Part shown: positions 22,540-34,274 of the stretch, in pieces
How the letters are laid out: every line of letters starts with the position of its first letter
How positions within the stretch are numbered: the first letter of the stretch is position 1
Origin: Haemaphysalis longicornis
Lineage: Eukaryota; Arthropoda; Arachnida; Ixodida; Ixodidae
NCBI GenBank assembly: GCA_013339765.2
Contig: CM023454.1
Coordinates: 41,735,177-41,799,176, forward strand
Length of the DNA: 64,000 bases
Reading direction: 5' to 3'
Program-made: the position numbers and the translations under genes
Notes under the pieces: model-generated
The model's database searches: none
What the model was told of the DNA's origin: nothing
Seen by the model: only the letters and a program-made list of their open reading frames with translations

Positions 22540-23260
22540 TCTTGTGATCAATACACAGAAGCTGCTACTCTTGTTCGATGAGAGGCAAGACGATTTGCAC
22601 ACATATCTGCAAAGGTTCGAGCACGTAGCAACGGGTCAGTGGTGGCTGCAAGACAAATGGGCTGTTGCCATTAGTACGTGCCTATCTGGGGAGGCACTTT
22701 CAGTTATCGTCGGGATGACTGAAACAGAGTTGTTGGAATATGCGAAATCAAGAACGCTGTGCTGCAACGGTTGAAGTTTACTGCCGAAGTGTACCAGAAC
22801 AAATTTCGCAAAGAACAACTGAGAATGAGGAAACAGGGAGGCAGCTAGCACCTAGGATATCCGGTTATTTTGATCATTGGATTGAAACGACAGGGATACC
22901 AAAAACATTTTAGTGTCTCCGCGATAACGTAATTGAGGAGCAGTTCACCCGCTTTTGCCACCCGAAGTTTGTAGTATTTCTTGTATAGCGACAGTGCAAA
23001 ACTCTGGATAACTTGGAAGAATATGCCGACCGGTTTCTGGAGGCGCTAAATCTTTCAAATCTCGGGAAAGACCCAGATGACGGGGACAAACCGCCGACGA
23101 ATGCGCAAGATCCGCAGAAGAAAAAACCTTTCAGTGCTTCTTGTACAACTCTTCTGGGCACGCGCTTCGGACTGCCGTAGCACGGCAAGGGATCCACCGA
23201 AGTGCAGCGCCGGTGTACGTGTCGGACACAAAACAGAGGACTGCCAATCTGGGTCAGACG
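22540..23260 (+). pseudogene. G2 gag with degenerate zinc knuckle
   Basis: A gag of the SCAN-like Gypsy type begins at about 22560: DLHTYLQRFEHVA, WAVAISTCLSGEALSV, then after a frameshift YQNKFRKEQLR and LRDNVIEEQF. A knuckle remnant near 23196-23240 reads V.VGHKTEDC, with the leading cysteines displaced. Multiple stops are present. Confidence 0.75.
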
Positions 23261-23439
23261 GTGAAAACCCGTTGGCTGCGTGCGCACTAACCATGTCCAC
23301 TCCAAATCACCCAGTGGGCAACCAGCAGAGTGCTTCCGGAGGAAATGCATGTCCTTCCGCCCTCGAACCTAGTCAAGTCGCTGGAAATGACGTGTTTTGC
23401 GTGCACGGCTTGCCGGTCGTGGAAGGCGTGTTCAAGAGG

Positions 23440-23710
23440 AGCCTTCTACCGTCCTTCAGGATAATGGAAGCAATACCACCATCGTTCGGAGGGGATTGGC
23501 TGAAGATGGTTGCTTAACCGGTAGACCAACCTGTGTATCGCTTACAGACGGCTCCATGAAGCAAGTAGCCCAGGCGAGGATCCAAGGCGACACTCCATAC
23601 TTCCTAGGTGAACTCACCGCATCATCTATGGAGCGCTCTATCTACGATCTTGTGCTCAGAAACCTTCCAGGTGTCAGAGCGGTGGGCAACCCGGAGCACA
23701 GAATTTAGGC
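23440..23710 (+). pseudogene. G2 aspartic protease, active site DNG
   Basis: Reads VLQDNGSNTTIVRRGL (about 23450-23500) followed by TPYFLGELTA and YDLVLRNLPG, the layout of Gypsy proteases. The catalytic D-T/S-G triad is D-N-G here (23459-23467). The piece is open to the TAG at 23706. Confidence 0.72.
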
Positions 23711-24059
23711 GGGCCAGTTGGCAGATATTTCCTAGATTAACAGCGCGAAGAAGGGGGCAAGAGAGGAGTAGACTAAGGCAGCGCTGTGCTGCGTTACGCC
23801 CTGGAAACGGCCGAATGGACGTTCAGTTCACCTAGCAACGGATATCACCAAGGAACTTAGCTATCCTAAGAATGTTTTGGTGTCGGCCGTCCCAAAGACA
23901 ACCCTATGGAACATCAAGCCCTGGAAAGGGCTTGTGATTCATACCACCGACACCGAAGGAGAAGAGCTCGCCCGAGAGCAGCAAAGCGTTCCTCCGCTAA
24001 GAAGCTGTTTCCGCAAGAATGGACAGCGTCATCAGGGAGATGCGATAGCTACCGTTTAG

Positions 24060-24476
24060 TCAAAACCAGCGACATTTCATATCGTCACTTTCACAATATA
24101 ATGGGTAGAAGATTCAAACAGGTCTTTCTGCCCTATTCAAAAAGAGAGCCAATCTTTCGATTTTCAAAGGAAGGCTTCGGTGCAATTCTCCAAGGCATGC
24201 GAAAAACTGTTTACCGCATCCTAGACGAGTTCTACTGGCCGGGCCTGCGGGATGACGTCAAACGCTTCTTCAGGTCATGCGATGTCTGCAAGAAAACACG
24301 TACGGCCAGGGCTGGAATGCCACGACTTACCCCTGAGATACAGCTACCTTCTGATCGCGTTGCTCTGTCCAAGCAAGAAAAGTGCGACTTAGTGGAAACG
24401 AATGGGTCTTCCCTAAGCCACGGCATGAGTCGCTCGAACGTACCTCGTCCACCGACCTTAGAGAACGCCGTTTAGC
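24060..24476 (+). pseudogene. G2 integrase zinc-binding (H2C2) fragment
   Basis: Within a 189-codon open frame (23906-24475) the stretch RKTVYRILDEFYWPGLRDDVKRFFRSCDVCKKT (positions about 24200-24300) matches the C-terminal half of the Gypsy integrase H2C2 domain. The CxxC pair is kept, but the upstream histidine pair is not recognisable. The catalytic core (DDE) is absent. It sits upstream of the RT fragment, opposite to the canonical order. Confidence 0.75.
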
Positions 24477-24720
24477 TTAACAGACGACTACATAAAAAAG
24501 ACCCCGCAGTACTTCCTCAACTTGACTGGGCGCTACCGGAAGTTTATTCCGAATTACGCTGCAATCGCCAAGCCCCTAACTGACCTGATTGACACAACCG
24601 AGCGAAACAGGGTTGCTTGGGATGATCTCAAAGGGTGGCGTTCAACGTAATAAAGCAAAAGATTTCGTCGGCCTTTTGCTCTGACCACTGACTAAGCGTA
24701 GCCATTTTTTTTCAAGAAGA
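24477..24720 (+). pseudogene. G2 reverse transcriptase thumb / RNase H start
   Basis: Reads QYFLNLTGRYRKFIPNYAAIAKPLTDL (about 24510-24590), then an acidic WDD. This is the conserved FLGL.GYYR.FI block after the RT palm, leading to RNase H (KQKISSAF). No YVDD palm motif is present. Confidence 0.75.
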
Positions 24721-25126
24721 ACAGACACCTCGGAGACTAACCTTGATGACTCTCTTCTTGGTCGTAGTAGGGGTAATTCTTTGGAACTCGTTGGTCAAAC
24801 TTTTGCGAAAACAATCGAGAGGGAACCACCTGCTTTTAGAAAACCTACAATCGGCTAAGCATTGCCCCAGAGATTAGCACTGTAGCTGGCCATTGTACGG
24901 AGATATTCGAATTGTAGTGATGGATTCCGTCAAGCACTCCTACTGTGCTCTCTTACCGCGTAATCTTCTTTTTACGTGCCGTAGCAACTTGCCTTCACCC
25001 ATTCAATTTTTTCGTGAGGACTGTGCGTGTTCTTGGCTGTGTGTGGCTACGTGTTGGTCTTTTTGGGACTCTGCTTTGGACTATAGAATAGTTGTTCCCC
25101 AAACATCTTTCTTAAGCCGGGGGTAA

Positions 25127-25828
25127 TGTGATGAAATATACCCGCAAAGGGGAATGGCCCCACATTCTATGCCAAAAAGAAGCTTCCAAGAAAAAGCGGG
25201 TGTGCCTGATGTAGAAGAAGAAGACGTGTGAACGAGGCACGGGCAGAGAGCGAGCGAGACCGAGCCAGGGGACAAGGCAGATCTACCGGGCACTGTGAGA
25301 ACACGCGTAAGACGTCCGGTCTACGTGCCAAGCGAGGCAAGGCCATCGCCAGTCTCCGCCAGTGTTCCGGGCGTCGCCGCCAAGGCCCGGGGCATCGTCG
25401 CCCCCACGGACTACCGTCTGCTGGGCTCCGGCGTGCCGAACGGCGCGTGACCGGGCACGAGGCGGGATCAAGCCCTTCAGCTGACCCGGCTGAAATACTT
25501 CCGGCATCGTAACCTGTGGAGCCAATCTCGACGACGCATGCGCCGCTACGAAGGCGACGTCGGCATCCGCGTCCTTACACGACCGATCTTGAGCGCGTTA
25601 TGTTCTTTGGGACATTCATTCGGGGACTGTCGCGGACCTTGTAGTTGCGGGCGCTGGGGCGGACCACCCGTTGTTTTCCCATTTAGCAACTCTCGTTTAA
25701 CATTTAGTGGTAACCTTTCGTAGTGGATCCAAACCTTTGTCCTGCGAAGTATGTGAACCTAACGTCTTCTCCTCGTTAGCAGCAAGACCATTCCCTTCGT
25801 TTCGCATGATCTGGCCCATCCTTTGCAG
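25127..25828 (+). repeat. 3' LTR of G2
   Basis: Starts TGTGATGAAATATACC after a short purine stretch (gccgggggtaa) that could be the polypurine tract. Ends near 25828 by alignment to the 5' LTR. It carries a roughly 40 bp insertion ('gcgaggcaaggcc...') relative to the 5' copy. Confidence 0.83.
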
Positions 25829-27039
25829 GCTTCTCACAGAGTCAGCAGTACTTGTGGGAAAAAAGCAGGTGGGAATAGAACCTTCAAACCATGGAATAAA
25901 ACGACAGAACTGACATCAGTCATAAGGTATGGTCATGAAACAGTTGAATAAGCTGAAAAAAAAGTAAATTGACGGAACAGTCGAAATAAATTAACAGATG
26001 GAAAATGAAGACTTTCGACCCCACAACCAAAGAAACTCCGCTACCCAGCTTTCTCGTTCAAAATTCCGACCTCTCAGGAACCCAGGGAAACCACGTCAGG
26101 AAAGTGATATGGCATAAAGCAAGACCTCGACGTGGAGCTGAAAACACTAGAAGAAGATTACAGGATTATGAATATTTTATGTCCAGTTCACTGTCAAATC
26201 TTACTCCCTATGCATTTCTATGGGATAGTTTCCATGGCTCAGGAACCTAGCCGCAAAGCGTGCAAGACTTGAAATTGTGCGCACAGCAAGTTTTCACTGC
26301 CAGTATTAGCTCCGCAAAATAAATTTCAATTATGCTAAATAACTGCAAAGTAATCGATGTTGAAAGGGCTGCCATGAGCGGGAAAGTTGCACATTCGGAA
26401 AGAGCGGAAGCGTAAAATAGGGTTACAAGCGGGCTACTGGAACGATACTGAGACATGGTACACGCTAAAATAGGCACAAGATGGACGAGATAACCAAACA
26501 AGCAGAACGAAGGTACGATTGAGTTAATGCCATGGCGCTAAACCAAAGGAAACCCGTGATCAAACGAAATAAGTAGGCATGTACGAATTTTGACAGAAGT
26601 AGAAAATGATGTCAATGCCATGAAAAGTGAAATGCTTCACTTTGCAATGGCATAACAAGTTATCTTTTAAAAGTAGAAGAAGGCAATTCACTACAGCTGC
26701 CTTGTGTATTTTTTATTGAACTGCATAACGTTTTAGGAGATACCCATAGAATGAAAAACGACCTCCATAATTTCATTCAGAAGTGGGAAAAGACTGAAGA
26801 TATTTAGGCGCACAGACACATCGACTACTCTTAGTCGCATACAACCTGTTTAATAGGATAGAAGGTAACCTTATAAGCAACAACCTAAATTTTCAACAAA
26901 ACCGATATAAGCTGGTTTATAAAATCTTATAAATAACAGATCCCATTCATGTCCTAAATCTTGTAAAAAACAAGCGCAGTGTTTTGGCCACTCTGCATAT
27001 AAAGGCGTACGATTTTGTACATACTGCTGTAGAGATGGA
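25829..27039. other. no gene recognised
   Basis: AT-rich sequence with short random ORFs; no motif, repeat unit or RNA gene seen. Confidence 0.5.
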
Positions 27040-28735
27040 AACATGGAATTGCCACTTTGTAGATTAGAACTATTTTAGTCCCTTGGATACATATGTGAAT
27101 TGTACGAATAATACAGCGCTTCACAAGAAAACCTTAATGTTTTTATATGAAGAGAAGACTGTTATAGACATACAATGTAGCCGAAGCCGTTCTAAGTGTA
27201 TCTGGAGAAAGTAATTAGGAAGGTTGACTATGATATGGTCGAATTACAGAGTTGTTGGAGGAAAAGGCTCTATTGAAGCCATAAAGAATTTTGGGTGATC
27301 AACCTGGGCTTGTCCCTACGTGCAGGGTCCCATTCGTCATGCAGCCCTCATCCGCTCAGGATATCAGCTAGCGCTGACCCTCCGCGTCCGAGGCCCTGAT
27401 AACCGTCTCCCAGGGGTTAGGGAGGTCTCGCAATCCTGCAGCGTCTTGTGGTGCCGGATGGTTGTGGATGGCATGGACCATGTGGTAGATTGTCCCACGG
27501 GCCTTTTGGTAGTATGGACAAGCGGGTGAGGGGTAGAGCTGGGGGTAGAGCAGGTTCATTCTGGATGACGTCGGCTTCCGGATCCTCTTCCCCACCAAAC
27601 TTGGCACGGGCGCTATCTTTTCGCGTGCCAAGGGATGGGCTCGGGCATAGCCTCTCACTATGGGATGGAATGCAGTTGATGCTGATGGTCCGCTTCCCTT
27701 CACGTGGTTCGTGGGTGTCGAGGATGTGATGACCACTAGGACAAATACGACCACGTAAGTAGGCACGGCAGGCGTCTTGGTAGTCGGTGTAGATGTAGCG
27801 AGGATGCGGTATGATGGCAAGAGCGATGCCCACCTGCTCGCCGAACAGAATTTCTTCCCTTATAGAGCTGCGAAGTGAAGCTACTTTCGAGTTGTCGTCC
27901 CCAGTACTTGCCATGGCTACAACTTCATCTGCACAGACGAGTGCTGCAACTGTGTAGGATACTTTTTGGGGGCTATGTACTGAAGCATCTTGTGAGTGCT
28001 TTGGCGCGTGCTTCTCGCCTGCCCTTGTGCGTTCTTGGGTGCATGTTTTTTTATATTGGGCGGACGTCGATAAGACCTCCAGGCAGGTGGTATTTTCCAG
28101 AGTGCTTCAACAACGTGGATGGACTTGAGATTCACTTGGGTAAGGATGGTCTTTCCTGCTATTGTTTTACCAAGTGTAACCAGTTGGTTAACATGGTGAG
28201 ACAACCAATTCTGCAAGGGTGTTGTGGGCCCCATCTCCAAGGGTATCTACGTGGATGACGAGGCTGGAAATGCAGGGCTGTTTTTGTAACTTTCCAGGGT
28301 ATAGCTTCCAGTCGCGCTTGCTCAGCTTTAATAGATTCATGTAGGGAGTCACGTAGACTACTCGGGAAATGGCAACGGCTTCTACCCGGCGGAGGGTGTC
28401 TTCTTCGCTCATTCTGCTATGTCTAGTCGTTATTCTTTGAATCACGTGGCCTAGTTGGTTTAATTGTTGCTTGAGGAGGTTGATTTGATGGGTCCATCTT
28501 TTGTTGGCTTGAATATGGAGACCCAGAACGCGGACTGGCTTGCATGCAGGGTATACCTTTTGGTCTTCTATGGTGAGGTAGACTTGTTGCAGTACACGGT
28601 CTTGCGAATTGTCTTTCTTCATAAACACCATTTTTTAATGTGAACCTTTCCCACTTGCCATGAAGAAATCTAAAGTGTATCTCTTCTTGAAAAGCGGCAA
28701 TGCTAATAACCCTAATAAATAGAGACCAGTGGAAT
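27040..28735. repeat. tandem duplication, unit 1
   Basis: The sequence from the 'gattagaactatttt' stretch at about 27063, through a minus-strand LINE 3' end, to a CR1-type RT remnant (28645-28735) is repeated in the same order at 28736-30515. The AT-rich flank is repeated too, so this is a segmental tandem duplication and not two LINE insertions. Confidence 0.82.
27300..28640 (-). pseudogene. I-group LINE ORF2 3' end (unit 1)
   Basis: Read on the minus strand from 28640. The RT thumb comes first (VRVLGLHIQANKRWTHQINLLKQQ; RRITTRHSRMSEEDTLR; SRVVYVTPYMNLLKL). RNase H remnants follow (YTDYQDACRAYLRG at about 27730-27775). The C-terminal zinc-like region reads LYPQLYPS..CPYYQ...GTIYHMVHA (about 27480-27560). 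The RNase H catalytic core is largely lost, and frameshifts are frequent. A LINE ORF2 would nick target DNA and reverse-transcribe its own RNA; this piece cannot. Confidence 0.78.
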
Positions 28736-30515
28736 GGAATGGAATTTGCGAATTACCACTGAAGAGATTAGAACTATTTCAGTCCTTTGAAAACATAAGT
28801 GGCAAACGTAGGATTAAAACAACACTTGACAAGAAACCCTAAATGTTTTTATATTACAGGAAGACACTTATAGAGACACATTGTAGCCGAAGCCGTCCTA
28901 AGTGTATCTTGAGAAAGTAATTACGGAGGTTGACTATGATGTGGCCGAATTAGGGAGTTGTTGGAGGAATATACTCTAATGAACCGATAAAGAATTTCGG
29001 TTGATCAACCTGGGCGGGTTCCTACGTCCAGGGTCCCATTGGACCAGCAGGCCTCTTCCGCTCAGGATATCAGCTGGCGCTGACCCTCCGCGTCCGAAGC
29101 CCTGAAGGCCATCTCCAAAGGGGGTGGTCTCGCAGTCCTGCAGCGTCTTGTGGTGCCGGATGGTTGTGGATGGCAAGGACCATGTGGTAGATGTTTCCGC
29201 GGGCCTGTTGGTAGTTGGGACTTGAAGTGAGGGGTAGAGCTGGGGATAGAGCAGGTTCATTCTGGATGGCGTCAGGTAGGTGTTGTCTGGAGCAGGTGCT
29301 CCTTGACTTGCTCCCTCTTGTCAAGCAAATGATCATGTGAAGGTAGAGTGCACCGCTGCTCCTGATAGGGCTTTGTGAAGCTCCTAAAGATGGTGAGTGG
29401 GGTAGGTGGGTCCAGCCGCTCTTCCAGATATTCGTCCCCCGAAACCTTGGCACGGGCGTTATCTTCTTTGTGTGCCAAGTGATGGGGTCGGGCATAGCCC
29501 CTCACTTCGGTCTCAGTATGGGATGAAATGCAGATGATGATGATGGTCCGCTTCCCTTCAGGTGGCTGGTGGGTGTCGAGGTGTAGCGAGAATGCTGTAT
29601 GATGGCAACAGCGATGGCCACCTGCTCGACGATTGGAATTTCTTCACTAATAGAGGTGCCAAGTGAAGCTACTTTCGAGTTGTCGTCCCCAGTACATGCC
29701 ACGGTTACCACATCACCTGCACAGACGAGAACCGCAACTGTGTAGGATACTCGGTGAAGGGCTATGTACTGAACCATCTTGCTGAGTGCTTTGGCGCGTG
29801 CTTTTCTCCACTCCTTGTGCTTTGTTGAGTGCATGTTTTTTGGTATTGGGCGGACGTCGATAAGGGACCTTCAGGCAGGTGGTATTTTCCTGAGTGCATC
29901 AACAACATGGATGGACTGGAGATTCAGTTGTGTAAGGATGGCCTTTCCTGCTATTGTTTTACCAAGTGTAACCAGTTGGTTAAAATGGTGAGACTCAACC
30001 AATTCTGCAAGGGTGTTGTGGGCGCCCATCTCCCTATGTATCTACGTGGATGACGAGGCTGGAAGACGCAGGGCTGTTTTTGTAGCTTTCCAGAGTATAG
30101 CTTCCAGTCTTGCTTGGTCAGCATTAATTGGATTCATGTAGGGAGTCAGGTAGACTACTTGGGAAAGGGCACAGGCTTCTACTAGACGGAGAGTGTCTTC
30201 TTCGCTTATTCCCCTATGTCTAGTCATAACTCTCAGGATCATGTGGCCTAGTTGGTCTAATTGTTGCTTGAGGAGGTTGATTTGATGGGTCCATCTGTTG
30301 TTGGCTTTTTATGTGGAAACCCAGAATCTGGGCTGGCTTGCATGCAGGGTCTTTTATGGTGTGGTAGACTTGTTGGAGTACAGGGTATTAAGAATTGCCT
30401 TTCCTCATAAACACCAGTTTTTTTTAGGTGAACATTTCCCGCGTGCCTTGAAGAAAGCGATAGTGTCTATCTTCTTCAAAAGTGGCAATGCTAATGACCC
30501 GAATAACTAAAGACC
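28736..30515. repeat. tandem duplication, unit 2
   Basis: Direct repeat of 27040-28735 at roughly 10 percent divergence by eye. It retains about 130 bp (29280-29420) missing from unit 1. Unit 2 continues directly into the longer CR1-like RT. Confidence 0.82.
28975..30440 (-). pseudogene. I-group LINE ORF2 3' end (unit 2)
   Basis: Tandem copy of the 27300-28640 pseudogene. The thumb is readable at 30042-30242 (RHRGISEEDTLRLVEACALSQVVYLTPYMNP). The C-terminal region is at about 29060-29260. It keeps some bases lost from unit 1 but has its own stops. Confidence 0.78.
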
Positions 30516-31015
30516 AGTTTTGATACCTCTGGCTTTCTCAAAATAATTAAAAAAATAATTTACTCTTGCGGAAACCGCTTTTTGTGCAGATTTAACATAT
30601 CCTCGGCGGGCCAACACGCCTTTTATAATGGCAAGTATACGGAGACGGCGCTCTTAACCCAGAGGGAACTTGTAATCGCCAACATAGGAAAAAACGAAAT
30701 GACGGTAGGCATATTTCTCGATTATAGCACAGCCTTCGACTATCTAAATCAATAAACATTACTAAACAAGTCGTATGACTACAGAATACGAGGCGCGACA
30801 AGTTCACTTTTTACGTCCAGTCTTTCTGATTGACAGCACAGCGTGGTATTTTTTTCTATATTTTTATTCGTATTTCAAAACAGTCTGTTGTGATGTACCC
30901 AATGAAGTATTCTAGGGCCCTTACTTTTCAATTCATATGTCAATGACTTCGTCAACATTCCTTGTGATGCTACCTTTCTGTTGTATGCAGACAACACCAG
31001 TCTTTTTTAAAGCAA
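30445..31015 (+). pseudogene. CR1-like LINE reverse transcriptase, N-terminal half
   Basis: Reads LKKAIVSIFFKSGNANDPNN-stop-RPV (30450-30520), then AGQHAFYNGKYTETALLTQRELV (30605-30680), GIFLDYSTAFDYLNQ (30708-30755), an SILGPLLFNSYVNDFV block (30905-30950) and LYADNTSLF (30981-31006). The RT catalytic YADD is YADN. The first stop is shared with the short remnant at 28645-28735. The coding sequence is interrupted at about 31015 and resumes at about 33225. Confidence 0.82.
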
Positions 31016-31019
31016 AGCT

Positions 31020-31190
31020 TTTTACCTCTACCCCCAAAGGGTTCTTTCGCGACCGTTGGTGTCACCAGAAAACTCCAGCGAACAAATAAAAGAATTTACT
31101 GGCACTGCCGGGAATCGAACCTGGAACTAATGGACTAACAAGGCGAGAGCCCGTTGTCTTACCGATTTAGCTACGAGCCCACGCGAAGAC
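31020..31190 (-). repeat. tRNA-derived SINE
   Basis: On the minus strand TAGCTAAATCG (31163-31173) fits the Pol III A box exactly, and GGTTCGATTCC (31111-31121) is a perfect B box. The arms do not fold into a proper acceptor stem, so this is a SINE head and not a tRNA gene. A body of about 85 bp follows to about 31020. It sits where the CR1-like RT is interrupted. Confidence 0.72.
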
Positions 31191-31324
31191 TGGGAAGACA
31201 GGTGGTGTACTCACCAAGCACATCTACGGGTTTACCCCATGCGTTCTCGCTGAACGCCATGTGAAAGCGTCACGCGGCCACTCACGCCCTGTGCGCACCT
31301 TGCTCATGTGCTAAGAGTTACAAA

Positions 31325-32990
31325 AACTAAAGTCAGCTCACGCCAATGCATGACATCTCACTTCTAGTACGCCAATGTGGCCTCCAGTGTTCACGTAAAC
31401 AATCACAGCTCCTTGTCGTCCGCCCTCACGCCATAACCAAAGAATACATTCAAATACTCTTTGAGGGCCAGGCCATCACTCCAAGCCACAGCATCAAGAT
31501 CCTGGGCCTATATCTCGAGGCTAACACCAAGAGTGACGTCTCCTTGCAGCGCCTCAAAAACAGCATTAATGAAACCATGGACATGATCAGGTGAGTTGCC
31601 ACCAAGAAGCGAGGCCTAAAGGAATCCAGTACCTTTGGATTACCTGAAGCTTTTGTCCTCTCGATAGTTACTTACGTCAATCCCCTGTCTTCTCGACAAG
31701 GAAGACATAGAGATGGTTTATATAATGATTAGAAAGGCGGTCGAGCAGGCCATTGATCTTCTCATGAGTGCGTCCACACAGAGGCTGCTTAGCACGGAGC
31801 TCCACAACACTGTGGAAGAGTTGATAGAAGGCCATTTTTCTTACCAGAAGGTCCGACTCAGAACTGTGATTGTTAACCGCATGCTTCACGAGATTGGCTG
31901 GGCAGCCCAGAATGTCACTGCACTTGACGTACTCCCAGACTCTTGGGGAGTAAAACTAAAGATGCGCCCTTTGCTCAAACTATGAACCCCTCACATGACG
32001 AGGGTCACCGTTCAAGCGCTAAACACCACCCTCGGTGGGGATCATGCAGTTATCTACACACACGCCTCCAAACATCGAGGGCAGCAATTCGCCATCATCG
32101 TGGCTACCTCCAGAACCAACCTCCTTGCGTGTACCTCGCTTAGGACCCAAGAAATGACGGCAGCAGAAGAGGCAGCCATCACCTTGGCTCTCGCTCAACC
32201 AGGTGTTGGGAGGGTAGTCATCGATTCCCAGCAAGCCTACTGGAATTACCAATAGGGTTGGGTGTCCTGACCTGCACTGCGCGTGCTAAAAATTCCCTCC
32301 CCAAACGGTTCCATTCAGCTCATCTTGACACCCCCTCACGCTTCAATGGAGGGCAACAAATACGCCAAGCCAACGGGCCTGCCCTTTTACCTCCCGTGCT
32401 ATGCAGCTGCACGTGGACAGTCACCCGCTTGTCATGTTCAGGGAGATAACCCAGCATTACCGCCTTCTGAGACAGACCGTACCTTCGCCTTACCCTGACC
32501 TTTACAGAGTACAACAAACTACCCTACGGCTCATACAATCCGGGCTCCTTCCCACGGCCTTCGCGTCTTCACTTGATGTATCCGACTCGCTACGACGCTG
32601 AATGTAAATTTTGCTCACAAGTAGGAACACTCCGCCCCGTAATCGGGGTGTGCGACTTTAGCCCTGAGCACCCTCCTCTCTTTCCGTCAACTACCCAACA
32701 AGAGCAATGGGAGATGCTGCTGTCCAGGCCCTCTCTACCTACCCAGCTTCAGCAGGTGGACCGAACAATGGCCGCGCGCACTGCATATATGGGCCCAACA
32801 GAAGAAGGAATCGCTCCCCTGAGCTGCGCTCTGGGCCGTTCAGAAATCTGAACAGAAGTATTTATTCCCCCTTTTCCTCCTTCTCTGCCGTGAATCTCGC
32901 CGCCTCCGTCCGTGGCGCAGAGACGGAGAAGACAGATCGTCTAACACCGGGTTGGAGCTTACTTTATTTTATAAAAAAATTTCCGCTCTT
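31325..32990 (+). pseudogene. I-group LINE ORF2 3' end, plus strand
   Basis: The RT thumb is at 31350-31600 (QCGLQCSRKQSQLLVVRP; SIKILGLYLEANTKS) and 31725-31990 (KAVEQAIDLLMSASTQRLLSTELHNTVEELIEGH). An RNase H domain follows at 32030-32250 (VIYTHASKHRG...TAAEEAAITLALAQPGVGRVVIDSQQAYW), keeping the E and second D of the active site. The C-terminus decays through 32500-32850. A 3' untranslated part ends near an A-rich stretch at 32970. It is inserted in the CR1-like element. Confidence 0.78.
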
Positions 32991-33224
32991 GTGCTACACC
33001 AATACAACTCAACCAAACACCGTTCATGCTTCATGCATTGATTTAACCATAACAAGAATATAACTTTGAAGTAAAAAATGGTGTGGTTAAGTGCATTTCT
33101 TTTCTATCTGGTTTTGCTGCTGTTTATAGAGCGATGTGAGGGAATTTAAGTGACGTCGCATGGATAATCGTTATGGGTGCCGTTTACAGCTTTGCTTTCC
33201 AACCACATTCACGGGGTGGATTGG

Positions 33225-33720
33225 CACGATTTTTTTCGAGTAGTAATATAGAGGGAATCATGTTAAAAGCTCAAACAGCACTTTTGAAGTTTTTGAATGA
33301 TCAACCACCAATGGACTTAAATTAACTTGAGTAAAACTAAAGCAGTGTTATTTAAATCAAGAAAAAAGCAACAAAAGTGGAAAATATATTAAAAGTTTCG
33401 GGCCCGCCTGTTGATATTTTTGACAATGTTAAAATACCAGGTATCACCTTTTCTTCAGACCTCACATTGACGTCTGACGTTGAAATGCTAGGTAGATCCC
33501 TGTCATCCGCCGCTGGTGCGATATCGCGACGTCGCTATTTGCTGCCCACATTAAATACTGCCACCTAGTGTATTGAACAACTAGGATGAATAACCTTGAT
33601 TTATTATTACGCCTGCAAAAGAGGGCACTTCGCTTCATTTACAAAGTACCTTTAAGAGATCCTAGTTGACAGATGTTTTGCCGAAATGAAATTGTTATCG
33701 CGAGGGATTTCTATGATTTT
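33225..33720 (+). pseudogene. CR1-like LINE reverse transcriptase, C-terminal part
   Basis: Continues the RT broken at about 31015: SKTKAVLFKSRKK (33330-33370), VDIFDNVKIPGITFSSDLTLTSDVEMLGRSLSSAAGAISRRRYLLP (33409-33546), then LLLRLQKRALRFIYKVP (33600-33650). Stops and a frameshift separate the blocks. AT-rich 3' sequence follows to about 34270. Confidence 0.78.
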
Positions 33721-33964
33721 CATCTACATAATCCTTTTATTTTTTTCTAATGACAAGTTCAGAAACATCACTACAACAATTTCAAGTATTGCTCTTCAAA
33801 CAAACGACTGTCGCACAAGCAGCGGTGACAGATGGCTCGTTAGCCTTCGGCGCATCGGGTATTTTCTACAGTACTTGCAATATTCATTGCCCTCCGTCCT
33901 TAACAAATTTTGAAATGAATCTGCGTAAATATTTTGTCGCCAGTTCGCTATAAATCCCACTTTT

Positions 33965-34083
33965 ATGCACGTTTCTTGGATTTTATTGTTTGCTTTGGTT
34001 TCTTTTTGTTTCACCCAGTAAAGTGTCACATGCCTTGAATAAGGTATAGCTGGTTGTGTTATATTTCATAATTGTGTTTATTG
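33965..34083 (+). repeat. 118 bp direct repeat, left copy
   Basis: From 'gcacgtttcttgg' through 'gtttcacccagtaaagtg' to 'cataattgtgtt'. Repeated at 34757-34874 with few differences. The pair flanks the minus-strand LINE RT fragment at 34275-34757 plus 190 bp of AT-rich sequence. Confidence 0.85.
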
Positions 34084-34274
34084 TGTCTGCATTTTTTTGT
34101 ATTGGTACTAATAGTATTCAAAGATTAATATTATCTAATAGTGTGTACACCTATACATTGTTGTTCGTAAGTAGGTGTGTTTTTACATGTGCATAAGTGT
34201 GTTATTTTCACGTATATATTGGCTTGAGTATGCCTCTTATTGTTGCCAAACAGCTCCTTGTTATGGGCTACCAA

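Larger units (their letters stand above)
21544..25828 (+). mobile_element. Gypsy-type LTR retrotransposon G2, scrambled interior
   Basis: Two LTRs of about 690 bp (21544-22227, 25127-25828) enclose decayed gag, zinc-knuckle, protease, integrase zinc-binding and RT/RNase H fragments. The pol fragments appear in the order protease, integrase, RT/RNase H, which is not the Gypsy order. It is 4.3 kb, shorter than a complete element, with many stops. Confidence 0.85.

Noticed and set aside
31105..31190. True tRNA gene on the minus strand
   Set aside because: Pol III boxes are perfect but the acceptor and anticodon stems do not pair; interpreted as a tRNA-derived SINE.
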